Counted from the first letter of the stretch, positions 25,551-38,505 are shown. The stretch: DNA of 64,000 nt from Prunella strophiata (GCA_036583965.1 JAZBQD010000014.1:2646001-2710000), one strand, 5' to 3'. The notes: generated from the letters alone by a model not told the origin. Numbers and translations: made by a program.

Positions 25551-28500
25551 GTGTTCCAGGACTGCTTTTGGACATCCTCATTACCCTGTTATTGACTTTT
25601 TAATTAGGTTGTGTACATGTGCTTTTGTCATAGGTGGTTGATGTATTATTGTGCTACTTTGAAGAGTTAAATTGATTTCTAAACTCGCAGCCATCCATCT
25701 TGGTGACTATTTTGTATTCTGCACTTAGAGATGCAGAAGGGAGAGCAGCTTTTCCTCAGAGCTGCTGCTTTCTGTTCTCTTCCTGACGGGGATTTTGCTT
25801 GGGATGTTTCTTTGGCATCAGGGCTCCTGTTGTGCCCTGAAATCCAGGGCGGCAGGAGGAGCCAAGCCTGTTTGGATGGGGCTGGGCAGCTCTGTGTGCC
25901 TGGCTGTGAATCGTGCTCCACTCTGACAGCCACAACACAACTTCTCCTTTTTCCTCTCTGCTGAATGAAAAGGTTTAGCCTCCTCCTGGTTTCAGGCAGC
26001 CTTTGGCAAAGGACTGGTTTTTATTTGTGGTTTTATGCTGGTTCTGACTAGGGCACTCTTTATTGCTGTGTGGTTCTAGCAATCAAATTTCAATTTGTTC
26101 TGTTGGCAAATGTATAAGGCACCAGAGACATTTTCTGTATATGTGAACAGAAATATCTTGCTTTCCTTTATTTCTTAAACCCTTGGCATGATTTTTCTAT
26201 ATCTCCAAACCTGAGTGTTTCCCATATACACCCTGTATGTCTATATTGATTGAGTTCATCTTTTTGGTTGCCATGAATTATATTTCTGTGTGTCTTGCAC
26301 CACTTAGCAATGACAAACATTGTTTTATTTTGGTTTAAGCTCCCTTGGTTCTTAAAAGAGAGGTTATAAAACCCATTTACAAACCCTAGATAGAGAAGGA
26401 TGATTATCAAAGAAAAGATGAAGTTTTAGAGGTCGATGAGGCAGTCTGTATGTCTGTCAGGAAATGATTGCTGCATATAATATGTATTCTTCTCCTGTGA
26501 TTTCCACATTCCTGCCAGAAAAAAAATGGCATTTTCTGTGATGTTGTTTGGTCTTAAGTAAAAAATGTGGATCTTTACTGCCTGTCTTTTCATACAGAAA
26601 GGAATGAATCCTGTTGGTCTTAATGGCTGAGACCCCTTCACATCCCAAATTTGTAAAGGCTTTTACATTCACATGCAGCACATTGCCCCACTAAATCAGG
26701 AACTGTTTGCAGTAAGGAGGCATTGTAAAAACATTTGTACAATGTTGATCTTTTATTTGAGGATCAATAAGGGTTGATAATTTTTATAGCTGTTTTTGCA
26801 GATTTTTCAAACCATATTTTGCAGGATTGGAGGGAGATTGTGAAATGGCTTAGAGGGAATATGCTCCAAGTAAACATCACAACACACTTGGGTTATCCAC
26901 ATGAATAGAAATATTTAACAGATTGAGGAGACCTCAGAGTCGTGTAGCAGCAGTGATATGTTACATTCCAAGATCCCAAGGCACGTCACAGTCATTAATT
27001 AACTGGAAACAATAACTTCCTTTGATGACAAGTAGTGTTTCCTCCTGATGAGGCACGGAGGATTAGATTCCTATCTCAAAGCAAAACATACTGCTCTTAA
27101 AGACACTCTTATGAGTGCCTATTTTCCATTTTCACTCACTTTCATGTAAGGATGTATATCACATCACCTCATTGTGTGTTTAATTGCTTAATTGCATCCT
27201 ATTCTTCCCCTGCTTTGATGCTAGTGGAGGAGTAACTCATTTTGCTCAGAGGGCAGACCAGTATTCTGCTGGTGTGAATGAAAATTCAGTACCATGTTAT
27301 TTTAACAAAAAACTGAAAGCAGGCGCTCTTGTAAGGAGTGAGTTTTCATGTAAAATGCAACTTTCCTCTCAGAAGACCAGTGACAAAGTTCTTTTTTAAT
27401 ATATATGTATATTCATTAGCATACAGTAGCTTTTAGCCTAAAGGAAGGATGTCAGCTCCAGTGGAAGAAGATAATGTGAAATAAAAACCCAGCTGATGAA
27501 GGTTTTGTTGGGAAGAGAAAGATGATGTTCCTTTCTCCCAGCACACTGGGAGATGCTGTCTTTTGTACCATGTGGCCCCAGGACTAGTTCTTCTTCCTTT
27601 GCAACTGAAAATTTAACTAAACAGACAAAATGTTGTATATCAGATATATCTCTCAGGCAGGAAGGAGCCAACACTGTGCAGCAAGAAGGAAAGCCACTGC
27701 AGTTCCCCATTCCCTCCTCTCTGCACAGCACAGATGGTTCTCGTGATTTGCTTATTTTAATAGGCCTTCATGGGCTGCAGAAGGAATGTTCCAGCTGGGG
27801 AAAGCCAGTGTAGTAACACCATGAAGCAGTGTGCCAGACTGATCTGATTGCTTCCCAGGAAAAAAAAAAAACAAAAACCAAAAAAAAAGAAATGCAATCA
27901 GAGCTTCGTTCTGGTTCAGGCTGGATGGAACAACGGCCGCGCCAGGGGCTGATCAAGTTTGGAGGACTCTTTAAAAGGCCTGCTTGAAAATTTGTTTTCT
28001 CAAGTTATGTCCAAATACTCCCTGTGAGCTCCCAGTCCCACCCTTCTGTCCAGTGCGGAGCCCTGTGCTGTTATGCAATGCAACCTTTGAAAACTGCACT
28101 CTGTTCTTAGCAGACACCAACCTGGCTGTCAGAGGGCCAGGGTGGGCTTGTTTCTCCTGTCCTTGTAGCTGTTTGTAAACAAATCACTCTGAAAATTGTC
28201 TGTTCTGTGGGGGAATGACATGAAGGATGAGTGGTTGTTGCTCCCTTGCCTTTTTTTTTTATCTTTTTTTTTTTTTCCCTTCCCCCTAATGAGAAGCACT
28301 CAGTGAGCTCATTTTTGGTTCAGGTTTTCAGGAGGACTGGTGCTGTGATCTGCTGGTCCCAGTAAGGGCTGCCTTTGCTGATTAGGCTGATGCCAACTGG
28401 CTTGTTCATCAGAGGGAAGTGCTGCATGCACAAAGTGATCCATCTCACATCATGAGACAGGGGAATGACATTTGGAAAGCACAGTTACAAGTTGCTGATG

Positions 28501-28800
28501 AGCATGTTCAGCTTAGTGAAAACAAAAAGAATCCTTGCTCCATAAAAGCAAATAAACTTCAGTTCTCCTCGGGGCACTCAGGAATTAATTTGGTTGATTG
28601 GAATTTTAGGAGGAGGTTCTAAGTCAGGTCCAAAGCTAAGGTGGTCATCTAAAAGGTTGTTACAGAAATTATTTGGCACTTGCAGATCTTTTCAGAGCCA
28701 TTTGTAGTGAGCAGGCTATTTATTTAGATACTGTACACTTCTTTCTCCAGAAAACTGAGATAGGTGCCCCCTTCCTCACAGAAATGATGCTCTTTCCTCT
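25551..28800. other. Non-coding sequence with A- and T-rich runs
   Basis: No gene is recognised. An A-rich run lies at 27859-27893 and a T/C-rich run at 28243-28287. Small overlapping frames on both strands have no family resemblance. Confidence 0.6.
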
Positions 28801-29400
28801 CTGTGGTGGTTTTGGTTTGTTAATTTGGGATTTTTTGGTTAATGTATTAATGAGTGTGGTGGGTTTAGTGTTGGGTAATTACTAGTGTCTTTATTAATTT
28901 TCTCTTGAGAGGTAGGACTAGCAGAAAAGTAAAGTAGTCTTTAAAACTTTAAAAGGGTGTAAAGAAAAATTTGTTAATGGTAATTAAAATAAGGAGTAAT
29001 AATAATTGGAATAAAACCTTTAGGATACTTTTCTTCTCTTTGGTTTTTTTTTTTTTTTTTTTTTAACTGATAATGTAAAAAATAAACCGTAAAATTTTAG
29101 TTAGTTTACTACTTCTAAAATAGAGGTTTTTTTAGTTTATTTAGGGAGAGAATGTTTTTTTGTTAATGTTATGGAGACTTTATAAGAAAATGGTTTTTCT
29201 GTGGTTTTTAATTTTTATGAATAGTAGTTGTTTGGGGAAGTTTGTTATCATGAAATCTTCGTTATTTTTACAAGCTTTTTTCATAGTTGTGTTTATGGGT
29301 TATGTTAATTTATGGGGTATTGTTTTAAAAATTAGTTGTTTAAAGGTAAAGGTTTTCATTAGTTATTTCTGAAATTATTTTTATTTTTGGGAGTATAAAA
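28801..29400. other. C-depleted, G/T-skewed block of unknown origin
   Basis: By hand count the plus strand of these 600 bases holds about 31 C against about 120 G, while the flanks have ordinary C content. Two stretches, 28802-28881 (80 nt) and 29283-29356 (74 nt), contain no C at all. The block includes a T21 run at 29044-29064, but the skew is present throughout. Two CpG dinucleotides survive (29088 and 29260), so ordinary methyl-CpG decay is not the whole cause. Possible origins are a retroelement lying on the minus strand that suffered G-to-A hyperediting, a skewed AT-rich repeat family, or an organelle-derived insert. No coding frame is convincing. Confidence 0.7.
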
Positions 29401-31534
29401 TTTTTATTACTCTTCTCTTTTTGCAAAACTAGCAAACTCTCTTTCGTGGCACCTCCCATATTTGATAAACCAAGTCCCAGAAGAGTCCAGTTTAGAAAAG
29501 AAGATACATAGAAACAATCAAAACTAGGTGTGTGTTGAGGTGGTGAGGGAAATAAAATTATCCTTTTTTTGGGACTCTAAAATGTTCCAGCTTCTGCTCT
29601 GACCTGGGAGTTGTGCTGTAAAATTTTTACATATAATTTGAATATAAATGGGGAGCTTTTGGCTCTGGAAGGTTTGGTTTGGCTGGGTTTGGGTCATTCT
29701 GTGTCCTGGAGGGGCATCCTGCATCTCAAGGCTGAGGGAGGGGCAGTGCCACAGCAGCTCTGCAAGCTTGAGGTTGGCACTTGTCCTCATGGAAGGCATC
29801 ACCTTTACACAAACAGCAAAGGCTTTACTCCCTTTTTCATCACATCTGGCTTGTGACAGCATGGTTCTTCCATTTTCATGGAGAAAAATATTTAAAAAAC
29901 CTCTTAGGTACAGAGTGGAGAGAGAGGCATGGATCCTGCACCAGAAACTAATGATGGCTTCTTTCCCCTCAAAATTCTTAGGAAGAATGTGAGTGTGTCT
30001 TCTCTCTCAGTTTCTGCAGAACACAGCTGGGGGAAATCAGGTTTGTTTGGCAGTGGTCTGGCAAGATGTTTGGGATGGGATTCCCAGGAATGCTCAAGTG
30101 TTTCTGGGTGGCTCCACAGACATTACTGGGCTCTCCACAAGGGGCTTGTTCTCACCATGCCTCAGGTGCCTGTGTTACATTTCTGTCTCAAGGACCTGTT
30201 TCCCTTAAGGAGTTTGGCTCTTGCTGTGCTCCAGGAGCCTTCCCAGCATCTTTCTGACTCGTCATGTTTAGTCTGCATCTGTCTGCATCTTCAGCATTAA
30301 AATACTGAGAACAGTCATCATTTTTGTGGGTTTCTCTTTAGCCCCCACTGGTAAATCTTCCCCATTATAAATGCTTGCTTTGTATGTCAGAGTCTAGAAC
30401 CTGATGAGCTCCCTGGAGTTGTCATATCTTGTCTTTTTCTTACCCAAAAAAAGCTCTGCTTCCTTTCTCTTTTTCTACCAAGATATGTTCCTGCCCTTTT
30501 CCTAGTGCATTCTGCTATCTGAAATTTATCCTGCCCAGAGTTATCTCCAAGCTTTCTTCCATGCTTACCTTGCCTGGTTGCTGATTTGTCCTTTACACTG
30601 CAGGGGTGCTGTCAAGGTATTTAATCCATTACCCTCTTTTCCCCAGAGCAGTCTGTCTTTTAATGATGAGGAGTGAGAGATGAAGGGTTAAAATGGATGA
30701 GAAATCAGTCAAGTGTTTTAGTCAAATGGCAGAAGGCATTATAAGAATGATGTATGTAAAGTTTCTACATGAGAAGATCTAAAATGCTCATTTTCTTCTG
30801 CCTAAAATCTTTTAGTTAGACATTATTTTTAAAATAATGCTAATTTTAGACTTCTTAACACTTACAAGGAATGGGAGTGAAACAATCCTTTTAGTTTCAG
30901 ACTTTAAAAGATAATAATTTGTGTCTCTTGCATGAAAAGAAGTTTCATGTGCAGCTCGGGGGGATTTTAATAATTACATTCGTGCTTGACTTCTTGAGAA
31001 TGGGGAATATATGAGCACATAAGTCTAGGAGGTTAAAAAAAGGACAGATGAGTTTAAATCAAGGGCCACTACAAAATGAGAGACAGCACTGAAGAGAGTG
31101 AATATTTATCAGCTCTTTTGCATATTAACCTCAGTTTGCAGACTCAGAAAAAAACCTGTGCAGTGTCCATGTGTGTTTTGTTTGTGGCTAAAATCTGTTC
31201 CCCCTCCTGAAATTTTATGCAATCCTAGAATTTAATCCAAGGAGTTTGGGTCCTTATTCTTGATTCCCAAATTTTAAACCTAAACATGAATTATCTTCAT
31301 GAGTCACCAGTCTTAGTTTTCCAGATAATTCTGTAATTTTTTGGGCTCCTTTTTATCCTCTTTTTTTTTGGATGTATACAGGCACCTGGTTCTACTGCCT
31401 TTTGATGCTTTTGAAGTATTCACAGTGAAACAGTGAAATTTGTGTAGAGCTGTGGTTTTTAAATTGGTCTGTATACAGTGAACATTTTCCTATACATTTT
31501 TGATTGACTCACTGAAGTGTTTAGAATCTGTTTT
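29401..31534. other. Non-coding sequence
   Basis: C content returns to normal abruptly. No gene is recognised. On the minus strand a 29-nt splice-flanked candidate near 30600-30572 has a GTAAGC donor but is too short to support alone. Confidence 0.55.
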
Positions 31535-31577
31535 GAAATAAAGTCTTTCAAATAAAGACTTTATTTGAAATAAAGTC
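31535..31577. repeat. Perfect 13-bp inverted repeat combined with a direct repeat
   Basis: AAATAAAGTCTTT (31536-31548) and its reverse complement AAAGACTTTATTT (31554-31566) are separated by five bases. GAAATAAAGTC also occurs twice in direct orientation (31535-31545 and 31567-31577). The DNA could extrude a hairpin. I see no sign of a transcription terminator or a known RNA. Confidence 0.85.
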
Positions 31578-32117
31578 AGTTATTTATATGACTGGTGATA
31601 AGGTAAAGGCAGCTGTAAGGTATAAATTTTCTATAGGTTGTCTGCACTGGTCTCAACTAGAATTGCTGTGCTGATGTGGGAGAGCAGACATATATCTAAG
31701 AAACAAAATATTCCAGAATGGTTTTGTGATGTAATAGAGAAGTTTTGGAAAAGTGTATTTGCTGCTTTGAAGGGGAAAGAATTATGCTATCAAATAATGA
31801 AGAACCTGTCAATCCTATCCTCCTTGCTGAAGTCAGTTTTTGAGGTATGTTCACAGAATCTTCTGCAATGGAAAGTTCTTCCATTCCTCTACATTATGAA
31901 GAACAGATCACTTGGAAGGTTATGTGAAAAAAAAATACTTTATGACTAGACTTGTGACATTTCCTTATTCAGTCATTTAAAAGCATTGCTCCACTTTTGC
32001 ATGACTGCAATCCTGATGTGACCTCTTTTCACCTCCAGCTCTCTGCTCAAGTTTCAGAATGCCTGTTAACTTGGTTTTCCATAACATGGAGAAATATCTG
32101 GTTTAAGATGCACTCAC
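31578..32117. other. Non-coding sequence
   Basis: No supported gene. A 103-codon plus-strand frame (31638-31949) has no recognisable features. Confidence 0.55.
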
Positions 32118-32238
32118 CTACATTTGTGTTTGGTAATGCCTTGCTGGTTGACTCAGTTTGACTTGAGACTCCAGGTGTTGTGTGAGAGGTTGTGACCAAG
32201 AATATTTCCTTTGTGCTCTCTGGAGATAAACCTTTTCT
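32118..32238 (-). CDS. Speculative coding exon, Ser/Thr-rich
   Basis: On the minus strand this 121-nt segment is preceded by a T-rich tract ending TTTCAAG and followed by GTGAGTGC, a strong donor. One frame is open across it and encodes about 40 residues with 15 Ser or Thr, including VTTSHTTPGV and QTESTSKAL, which resembles an O-glycosylated extracellular stalk. The entering phase is 0 and the leaving phase is 1. The frame that enters in phase 0 fits the phase leaving the candidate at 33970-33900. No family is recognised, and the whole call may be chance. Confidence 0.22.
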
Positions 32239-33899
32239 CTTGAAACAAATCAATAGGAACAATATCAGAAATAGTGATCTGAGCCTTGCCTTTTGCACTC
32301 ATGTGTAATTCTAGCACTGGATGGGGAGCAGTGACAGATGCTGAGCAAACAAACCAGTGTGACTCCTCTTCCTACAAAAGCCTGGTGGTGTGTGTTCAAA
32401 GGCACTGTGAAATTTGTGGATGTGGAGATCTGTGTCAGGGACACCCCTGCAGCTCAGTCTGGTCTCCAGCTTCCTGCCAAAGCAGTGCACATTAATTCCT
32501 GTGCTCTTAACCCTTTCTTTTGAGCAGTTGTGGGGAATTCTGGATAAATCTTTGTAATGTCTACTACTTAATGTAGACATCTGCTCCCCTAGCAGCAGAT
32601 TTAAAAAAAAAAAAAAAAAAGAAAAAAGAAATCAAAGAAACCAAGTTTTACTAGTGATTTATCTACTCAACTGAATGCTAGAAACATATAATTATAGAGG
32701 AAGTAACAAAGTAGGTTAAGGAACCTCCATGAAATCTACTTTCCAGAATGTTTTCCCCCATGTATCCTAACTTAAAGGGGGGAAAAAAGACTCAAAGGCT
32801 CGCTTGGCCTCAGGAACAAAAGTGCATCTTGCACTGCTGAGAGTTACTCATAAATTGCTGTATACATGGTCATTTGAGCTCTGTCTGCTTGGCTTAATTA
32901 AAACACTGGAATGTTTGTTCAGTAGATAAGAGCATTTCTGGGAGTTATTTGAATTAGCAAGTACTCTGCTTACTGTCATTAAGAGCCTTTCCCCCAGCCC
33001 TCCTCCCCTGCTCCTCACAGCGTGTAGCAATAAGTGATATATGACCAAAGAATAAGAACAGTTAAGTCACACATGGTCAAAGGTAAAGCCTTCAAGTGAA
33101 TGCTGAATCTCCTTGCTGTTCATGTTAAAAAGTGGTGTGGGGGTGTTTCTTTTGTGCTTCTTCTTTTTTGAAAAACTCCACTTCTCTTTCTTTTGTCTGG
33201 AACTTTGGGTCTTGACACCAGCAAGACATTTTCATAGAGGAAAATCAACGTGAAGTTGTAGATTGTCAAAAAAACATGTTTAAATGTAGTGTTAGCAATT
33301 GGAATAGGCTGAATAATGTTAAAATGTTCCGTCTAGTATTTGGATTGTTGTTGTTACCATTTGCTTTCCAGAGTGTATTTTAATTTGATTTTTTTTTTCC
33401 ATTTCCTTTGTTTGAAATATTCAGCGAATGTTTGTATTTTTCAATTTCTTAGATTTTACTGCTGCAACTGTGGAATTTATTTTGGCCTTTTAGATATGAA
33501 TGACTTGATATTTTCCCTGTCCTTGTAAGGCATCCCATTGCTCAACCTCTGTGAAGCAAAACATCTTTAAATGTGTCCTGATCACCACCAAGGGTAATGG
33601 GAAAAGACTGCTATATCAATTTCTTCCATTTTGTGAGTTCTTTCAAAAATTTAATTAAAAAAAAAGAGATTGGAAGGCTTGCTACATCCCATAAGGGACC
33701 CTTTGTCTTAAGAGGTTAACAGGTTTATGGAAATGTCTGCTGCTTACAAAATGTGCAGAGCCCAAAGACCAAATATTTAAGGTTTCTGCCATACTTTCCA
33801 TACCTGGTGGCTTGGAGTAAACCAAAGGCTACAATTTAATTCATTGGTGTGAGTTTTGTGAATTCAAACCTAATTTGTGTAAAAATCTACTGTTCTTAC
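32239..33899. other. Non-coding sequence with a hairpin and poly-A run
   Basis: An 8-bp inverted repeat ATGTCTAC/GTAGACAT lies at 32557-32580. A CTGCT/AGCAG pair follows, then an A18 run at 32603-32620. No known RNA family is recognised. Confidence 0.55.
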
Positions 33900-33970
33900 C
33901 AAGGTTGGCCGTCTGAAGTATTTCATAATTAGACATTTTCTGGAAGGCACATTTTTATTAACCTGTAAGG
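33900..33970 (-). CDS. Speculative short coding exon
   Basis: On the minus strand the acceptor context CATGCTTTCCACTGCACAG precedes a 71-nt segment that ends at GTAAGAAC. Only one of three frames is open: phase 1 in, phase 0 out, 23 whole codons including VPSRKCLIMKYFRRPTL. The splice signals are good but the segment is short. An open frame of this length is common by chance, and no protein family is recognised. Confidence 0.2.
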
Positions 33971-36900
33971 CTGTGCAGTGGAAAGCATGTGGACAGCAGG
34001 GAAATACAGATATTTTCCAAGTAGCCAGAGGTGGGGGGACATTAATTAGCATTTGCCATTATTGTTCTGTTTGTTATTGTCATGATCACTACCTGTACAG
34101 GATCTGACATTTCAGCTGGGCTCCTCAGTCTTTGCTGAGTTGTCTTTATACCCCTGACTTTTACAGCTTGTTCTTCCCCACTGCCAGGTCACCGTATGCA
34201 TTATTTCATGTTCTGCAGGGTTGTTGTCTCCCTTTGGAAGGCAGGCTGCTCTCCATTGCCCATGTGGTGCTCAATAATTGATCTGCATTTAGTCAGGGAG
34301 CAGCAAACATGGCTGGCAAAGGTGTCAGGTGACAGACATATAATTTGGGAACTGGGACAAGGAGCAGGATGGCTTCATCATGTTCAAGCAGCCAGTCACC
34401 ACCCAAAAATCTCTTGCATTAAGTACACAGAAGAGTTTTCTGATATTTAGATGATGTGTTTATCCAGTGAGAGTTTCTGAGGGCCTTTTCTGGAAGAGAA
34501 AAGGGCCAAGCAGGATGACAAGCAGTGAGGATTAGTGCAGCAGCCTCTATGCCTGGTAGGGACTCTGAGCTGGCTCATTGCTCAGCTTTTCCTCATCCTG
34601 AAAGCTGCATGCCCCCCTGCTTTCATCCCGCTGTGTTTCCTGGTCCATCATCATGTGTGCTGGATAATACCACCTTGCTTCCAGTGGCTTCATTTTCAAA
34701 GTTTTTCTCTTTATGTTGGTTTGAGTTGTGTTTCAGCACTGCTAGGCTGTGTGGTGCCATTCATGAAGTGGAGAGGGGGAGGATGAGGGAGGAGGGAAGC
34801 TCTGCAGGTGTAGATGCTCAGGGAGATTGCTCCAGACAGCAAGAGCTGCAGAGGAGTTGGCTGGAGCAGCAGGAGCACTGAGGTTATGCAGAGAGCTGAG
34901 AAGGCAGCCAGCTTGAGATGAGTGCAAGTTTGCAGCAGGGGAATAAGAGAGAGCAGATCCACAAAGCATGTTGGATGAAGTCCACAGGGAGCTTTACAAA
35001 CCAAGAGAGATATTACTTATGCTGGGTCAGGTTTCTTTCCACGCAGATGTTGTGTTAGCTCTTGCATTGTCATTATGCTGGACCTCTTCAGTGTGACTAA
35101 TGCTGCACAAATTTCAGATCTTTTCGTCTCCATGAATATTCAAATGCAAGGAATAAGCCTTGCAAAGTTTTCTCTATTGCTTGTCCTTCTGCTACCCTGA
35201 AGTAAAATAACTTCCCCTGTTGGATTTTAAAAGATTAAGTGGGGAGTGAGTGTGCTTTCATGTGCAAATCAAAATTAACTTACGTGCTTTGCATTTCCAA
35301 GTCCAGAACTGTAAAAAAATCAAGGTGTTTGTTTTTTATATAATAAGGCAAGTGGTTTCTGAACTTCCTTGCTGTTTGCTGTGATTGCTGCTTTAACTCT
35401 TCAATGAGTTAAAGGGCTGGGAAGAGATTGTGGACATGACTCTGTAAACTTTATGATAATGCCTCATAAACTGCTAGCTCTGTGAAAAAACCCCCAGTGT
35501 TTCTGCTTCCTGTGTTTCCCTGTCAATCCCTTCTCTCCTAGCAACAGCTAATTCGGGCAGTGGCTTTTGATGCTCCACGGTGTTTGGACAATGTGTCTCC
35601 AATGCCCTGACCAGCCCTGGCTCAGTGGAACTAGCTCAGAGTTGCAAGCATATGGTGATTTCTGGGAGGAATTAAACCAGAGCCTCGAGGAGTGGGCAGA
35701 GCCCTTGCAGAAGAGCAAGGATCTGTCAGCAGAGCTGTAGCCCATGTGTAATTCCTACAAATCTGTGAGAGGGAAATGCCAGTGCTTATTAGGCCATGCA
35801 TTAAATATCATTGAACAGATGTTCAGAGAGCTTTTCATTCATAGTGCTGGTAGCAGTGAATGGGCTATTGTGCTCCCATTCTGCATTTTTAAGTCAAGTG
35901 TAAAGATATGTTTGAAAAGGAGAAATAGTGTTAAGTGCACCCTGCTGCCATTCATGTTCAAAGACAGTGGGTTTTTTCCTCCAGTATCTAAAATTAATTG
36001 CACTGGGAATAAGGATTTAGCAATACAGTCTCAAGTTGTAAAGAATATGACAATACACCATAAGTATTGTTTGTTTGGTTTTGATCAAATATATATTTAC
36101 ATCTCTCATCTGACAGGGAGGATTTTTCAGAAAGAACAGTTCTTGAGCTCTAGCCTTACCATTTCCCAAGGGCTGTGTTATCTTTGCTCTCAGGGTTCCT
36201 TCAATACATGTGTGTTTTAATAGAATTGCTTTTGAAGGCCTTTGCAGGCTGCAAGGAAAATTAGGTGTTGTGCTATTTTCCTAAATCCTATTCAGAAACT
36301 TTTCATTACTCTCCTCCACTTCCTTTTCCTCTCAGTTCTCTTGTTTTACACCAGTGTGAATTACCTTCAGGAGTTTGCTGTCACTCTCTGCTGGTTACAG
36401 AAGAGTCTTGGCTGTCTGACTTAAGCTTATGCCTCATGCTCAGTCAGCTCACCTTGTATGAAAGGATTGCACTTGAGATTCCTGTTAAAGGTCACACAGG
36501 AGGACTCTGATTTTTCTCATGGGTGCCCTGACAAAAGCCTGGGTTTGTGCATCTCAGATCTCAGCCTGTTTGTACCTTTGAAATTCAAATGTACAGATAA
36601 ATTTATCATGTTATGTGTGAGCTTCTTGGCCTCTCTCAGTGATGGTGGTCTGGGTTTTACAAGGAAAATAAAAGTTTAGGATTTGTTGGGTTTTGGGGGT
36701 GGATTTTTTGTATTGTTTTTGTTTCAAGGAAGAGAGAAAAGCAAAAGTGTTGGACAGGAGTAAGATACAGCATTCTTGAGAATTACATCCAAATTTTATG
36801 GCTTAGGAAGAGACCTTTCCAGAGACTAAGGAGATATGGTAGGTATCTGCTTGTCAGGGAGCTCTTGGACCATCCTCTTGGACATCTGACCCCAGTTGGG

Positions 36901-37264
36901 CAGGGGACACTGAACTGAATCAGCAATGAACTGTTCAGGGACTTGCCATGCCAGAAATGTGACTTCCAGAAAGTCCAGCCATGGAGAAACTTAGCATTTA
37001 AAGACATTCCCTTTTTTTGGTTTAATTTACCACTTGCCAAAAAATGGTGTAAAGTGCCTGCATTTTGGACACCAGTGGAAAGGAAAAAATACATTAAGAG
37101 AAAAGAGTAATTTTGAGGTGCCTTCATTCATCTGCCACCATCTCATTCCTGTCTAGGTTTCATATCATGCCTCCTCTTGGACTTAAGTGTGTTTTGTAAA
37201 GGGAGAGTTTTAAATCAACAGCAGGTAACCTAGAAAGCACTTATGGGGGCTTGCATTTTATTCC
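33971..37264. other. Non-coding sequence
   Basis: No gene is recognised. Frames of 118 codons (34525-34881) and 158 codons (35744-36220) on plus lack domains, splice context or sequence character typical of proteins. Confidence 0.55.
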
Positions 37265-37291
37265 TTTTTTTTTTTTTTTTTTTTTTTTTTT
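37265..37291. repeat. Poly-T run, 27 bases
   Basis: A pure T27 on plus, preceded by TTCC and followed by GTTTAATTTGG. It could be the A-tail of an old minus-strand retrocopy, but nothing recognisable lies on its other side. Confidence 0.95.
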
Positions 37292-37436
37292 GTTTAATTT
37301 GGTTGACTTGCACACTCTGTTTTCATCTAAGTCACAAAGACTTTTGATATCTCTTTCTAAATCATTCTGGTTGTGCTTATTCTTGTTGTCTCTTTGAAAA
37401 AGTATGTGAAACATGAAGTTACTAAGTTGGCTGTGC

Positions 37437-37496
37437 TTTGGGTGGAGTTGGACCAGATGAACTCCAAAGGTCCCTTCCAACCTCAGTTTACTGTGT
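37437..37496 (+). mobile_element. CR1 LINE terminal fragment
   Basis: GGAGTTGGACCAGATGAACT followed by CCAAAGGTCCCTTCCAACCT is the signature of the CR1 3' terminus (GTTGGACTAGATGA-like, then GGTCCCTTCCAACC). The sense strand is plus. Upstream sequence no longer resembles CR1, so only the tail is detectable. Confidence 0.8.
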
Positions 37497-38414
37497 GCTT
37501 AAAAATATTTTAATTAAAGATTGATGTGGGGTTTTTTTGAGCTTCCCTCTCTGGAGTTTCACTGTGCAGCACTTTTGAGAGAAGTCATTTTGGAACTCAA
37601 GATAAACTCTCTTTTCATGTTCCCCTGGGTTTTGTATGTTGGCATCAGCAGCTGTGTGGGCATCATCTGGGAGTGAAGTCTTTAAGGCTACAGTGGCATC
37701 TAAGTAGTATTTGCTGACTTGTGCAAAGAAAAGTGTGGTTAGTGGAATAGCATGTCCCTTCTGTCACCCTGTCACAAATATTTAAGGAAATGAGGAGGAC
37801 GAACCTGATTTGAGTATTTTCAGCCAAAGAATTAAAGATGACAAGCCGGATGAACTCTAGAAATACCAAATGAGCTAGGTAAAGAATTTGTCAGACCTTA
37901 TTTCAAAATAGAATTTTTCATTTGTGCTTGAATGTTAAATTATGTTTCACTTTTAAAAGATTAATAGAAATATATGCTAGCCAAAAATGACATAAAGCTT
38001 TCTTTTGAGAAGAACCTGCTCCTGGGGTTACTTTGAAATGTTGCTATTTCTTGGCCTAAGACAATTTCTGCTGTCCCCACTTCCCTTCTTCATTTTTACT
38101 GAGCCACAAAGCCAGAGAATTTCATTATTCATTTAGCTCAGCTTTCAAGCTCTCAGCATGCTTATGTTAACCATATAATTGGGCATTTCAGAATGCTGAC
38201 CAGATCAATTGATCACTTAAAATATTATCCTGTTTCAACTGCAATTTACATCAGACTTATCACTCTGAAATAATGTACTGTTTCCTGAGACCATGTTTCA
38301 TTTGAGATTGAAAGTGCTTTGGAAGCTGAGAGAAAGTACACTTGATTGGGAAGGAAAGAGGGACTCACAGGGGCAGGATAACAAAAAACCATCTGGATCA
38401 TCCTGCTTTCAGGA
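37497..38414. other. Non-coding sequence
   Basis: Nothing is recognised here. Confidence 0.6.
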
Positions 38415-38505
38415 CCCAGTCATCTTAAAAATCTTAGGTCTGGAAAGGACATGTGGTGTGATCTGATCCAGTTCTTCCCCTGTCATGGTCAGGCGTGTTA
38501 TGCAT
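38415..38505 (-). mobile_element. Possible ancient CR1/L3-type fragment
   Basis: Read on plus, CTTAGGTCTGGAAAGGACAT followed by a GATCTGATCCAGTTCTTCCCC-like stretch resembles the reverse complement of the 3' end of old CR1-type LINEs in reptiles and birds (AGGTCCCTTCCAG-like on the sense strand). It is highly degraded. The 100-codon minus-strand frame covering it (38711-38409) may be chance. Confidence 0.35.

Noticed and set aside
35744..36220. 158-codon plus-strand frame
   Set aside because: The composition is not protein-like and no motif or splice sites support it.
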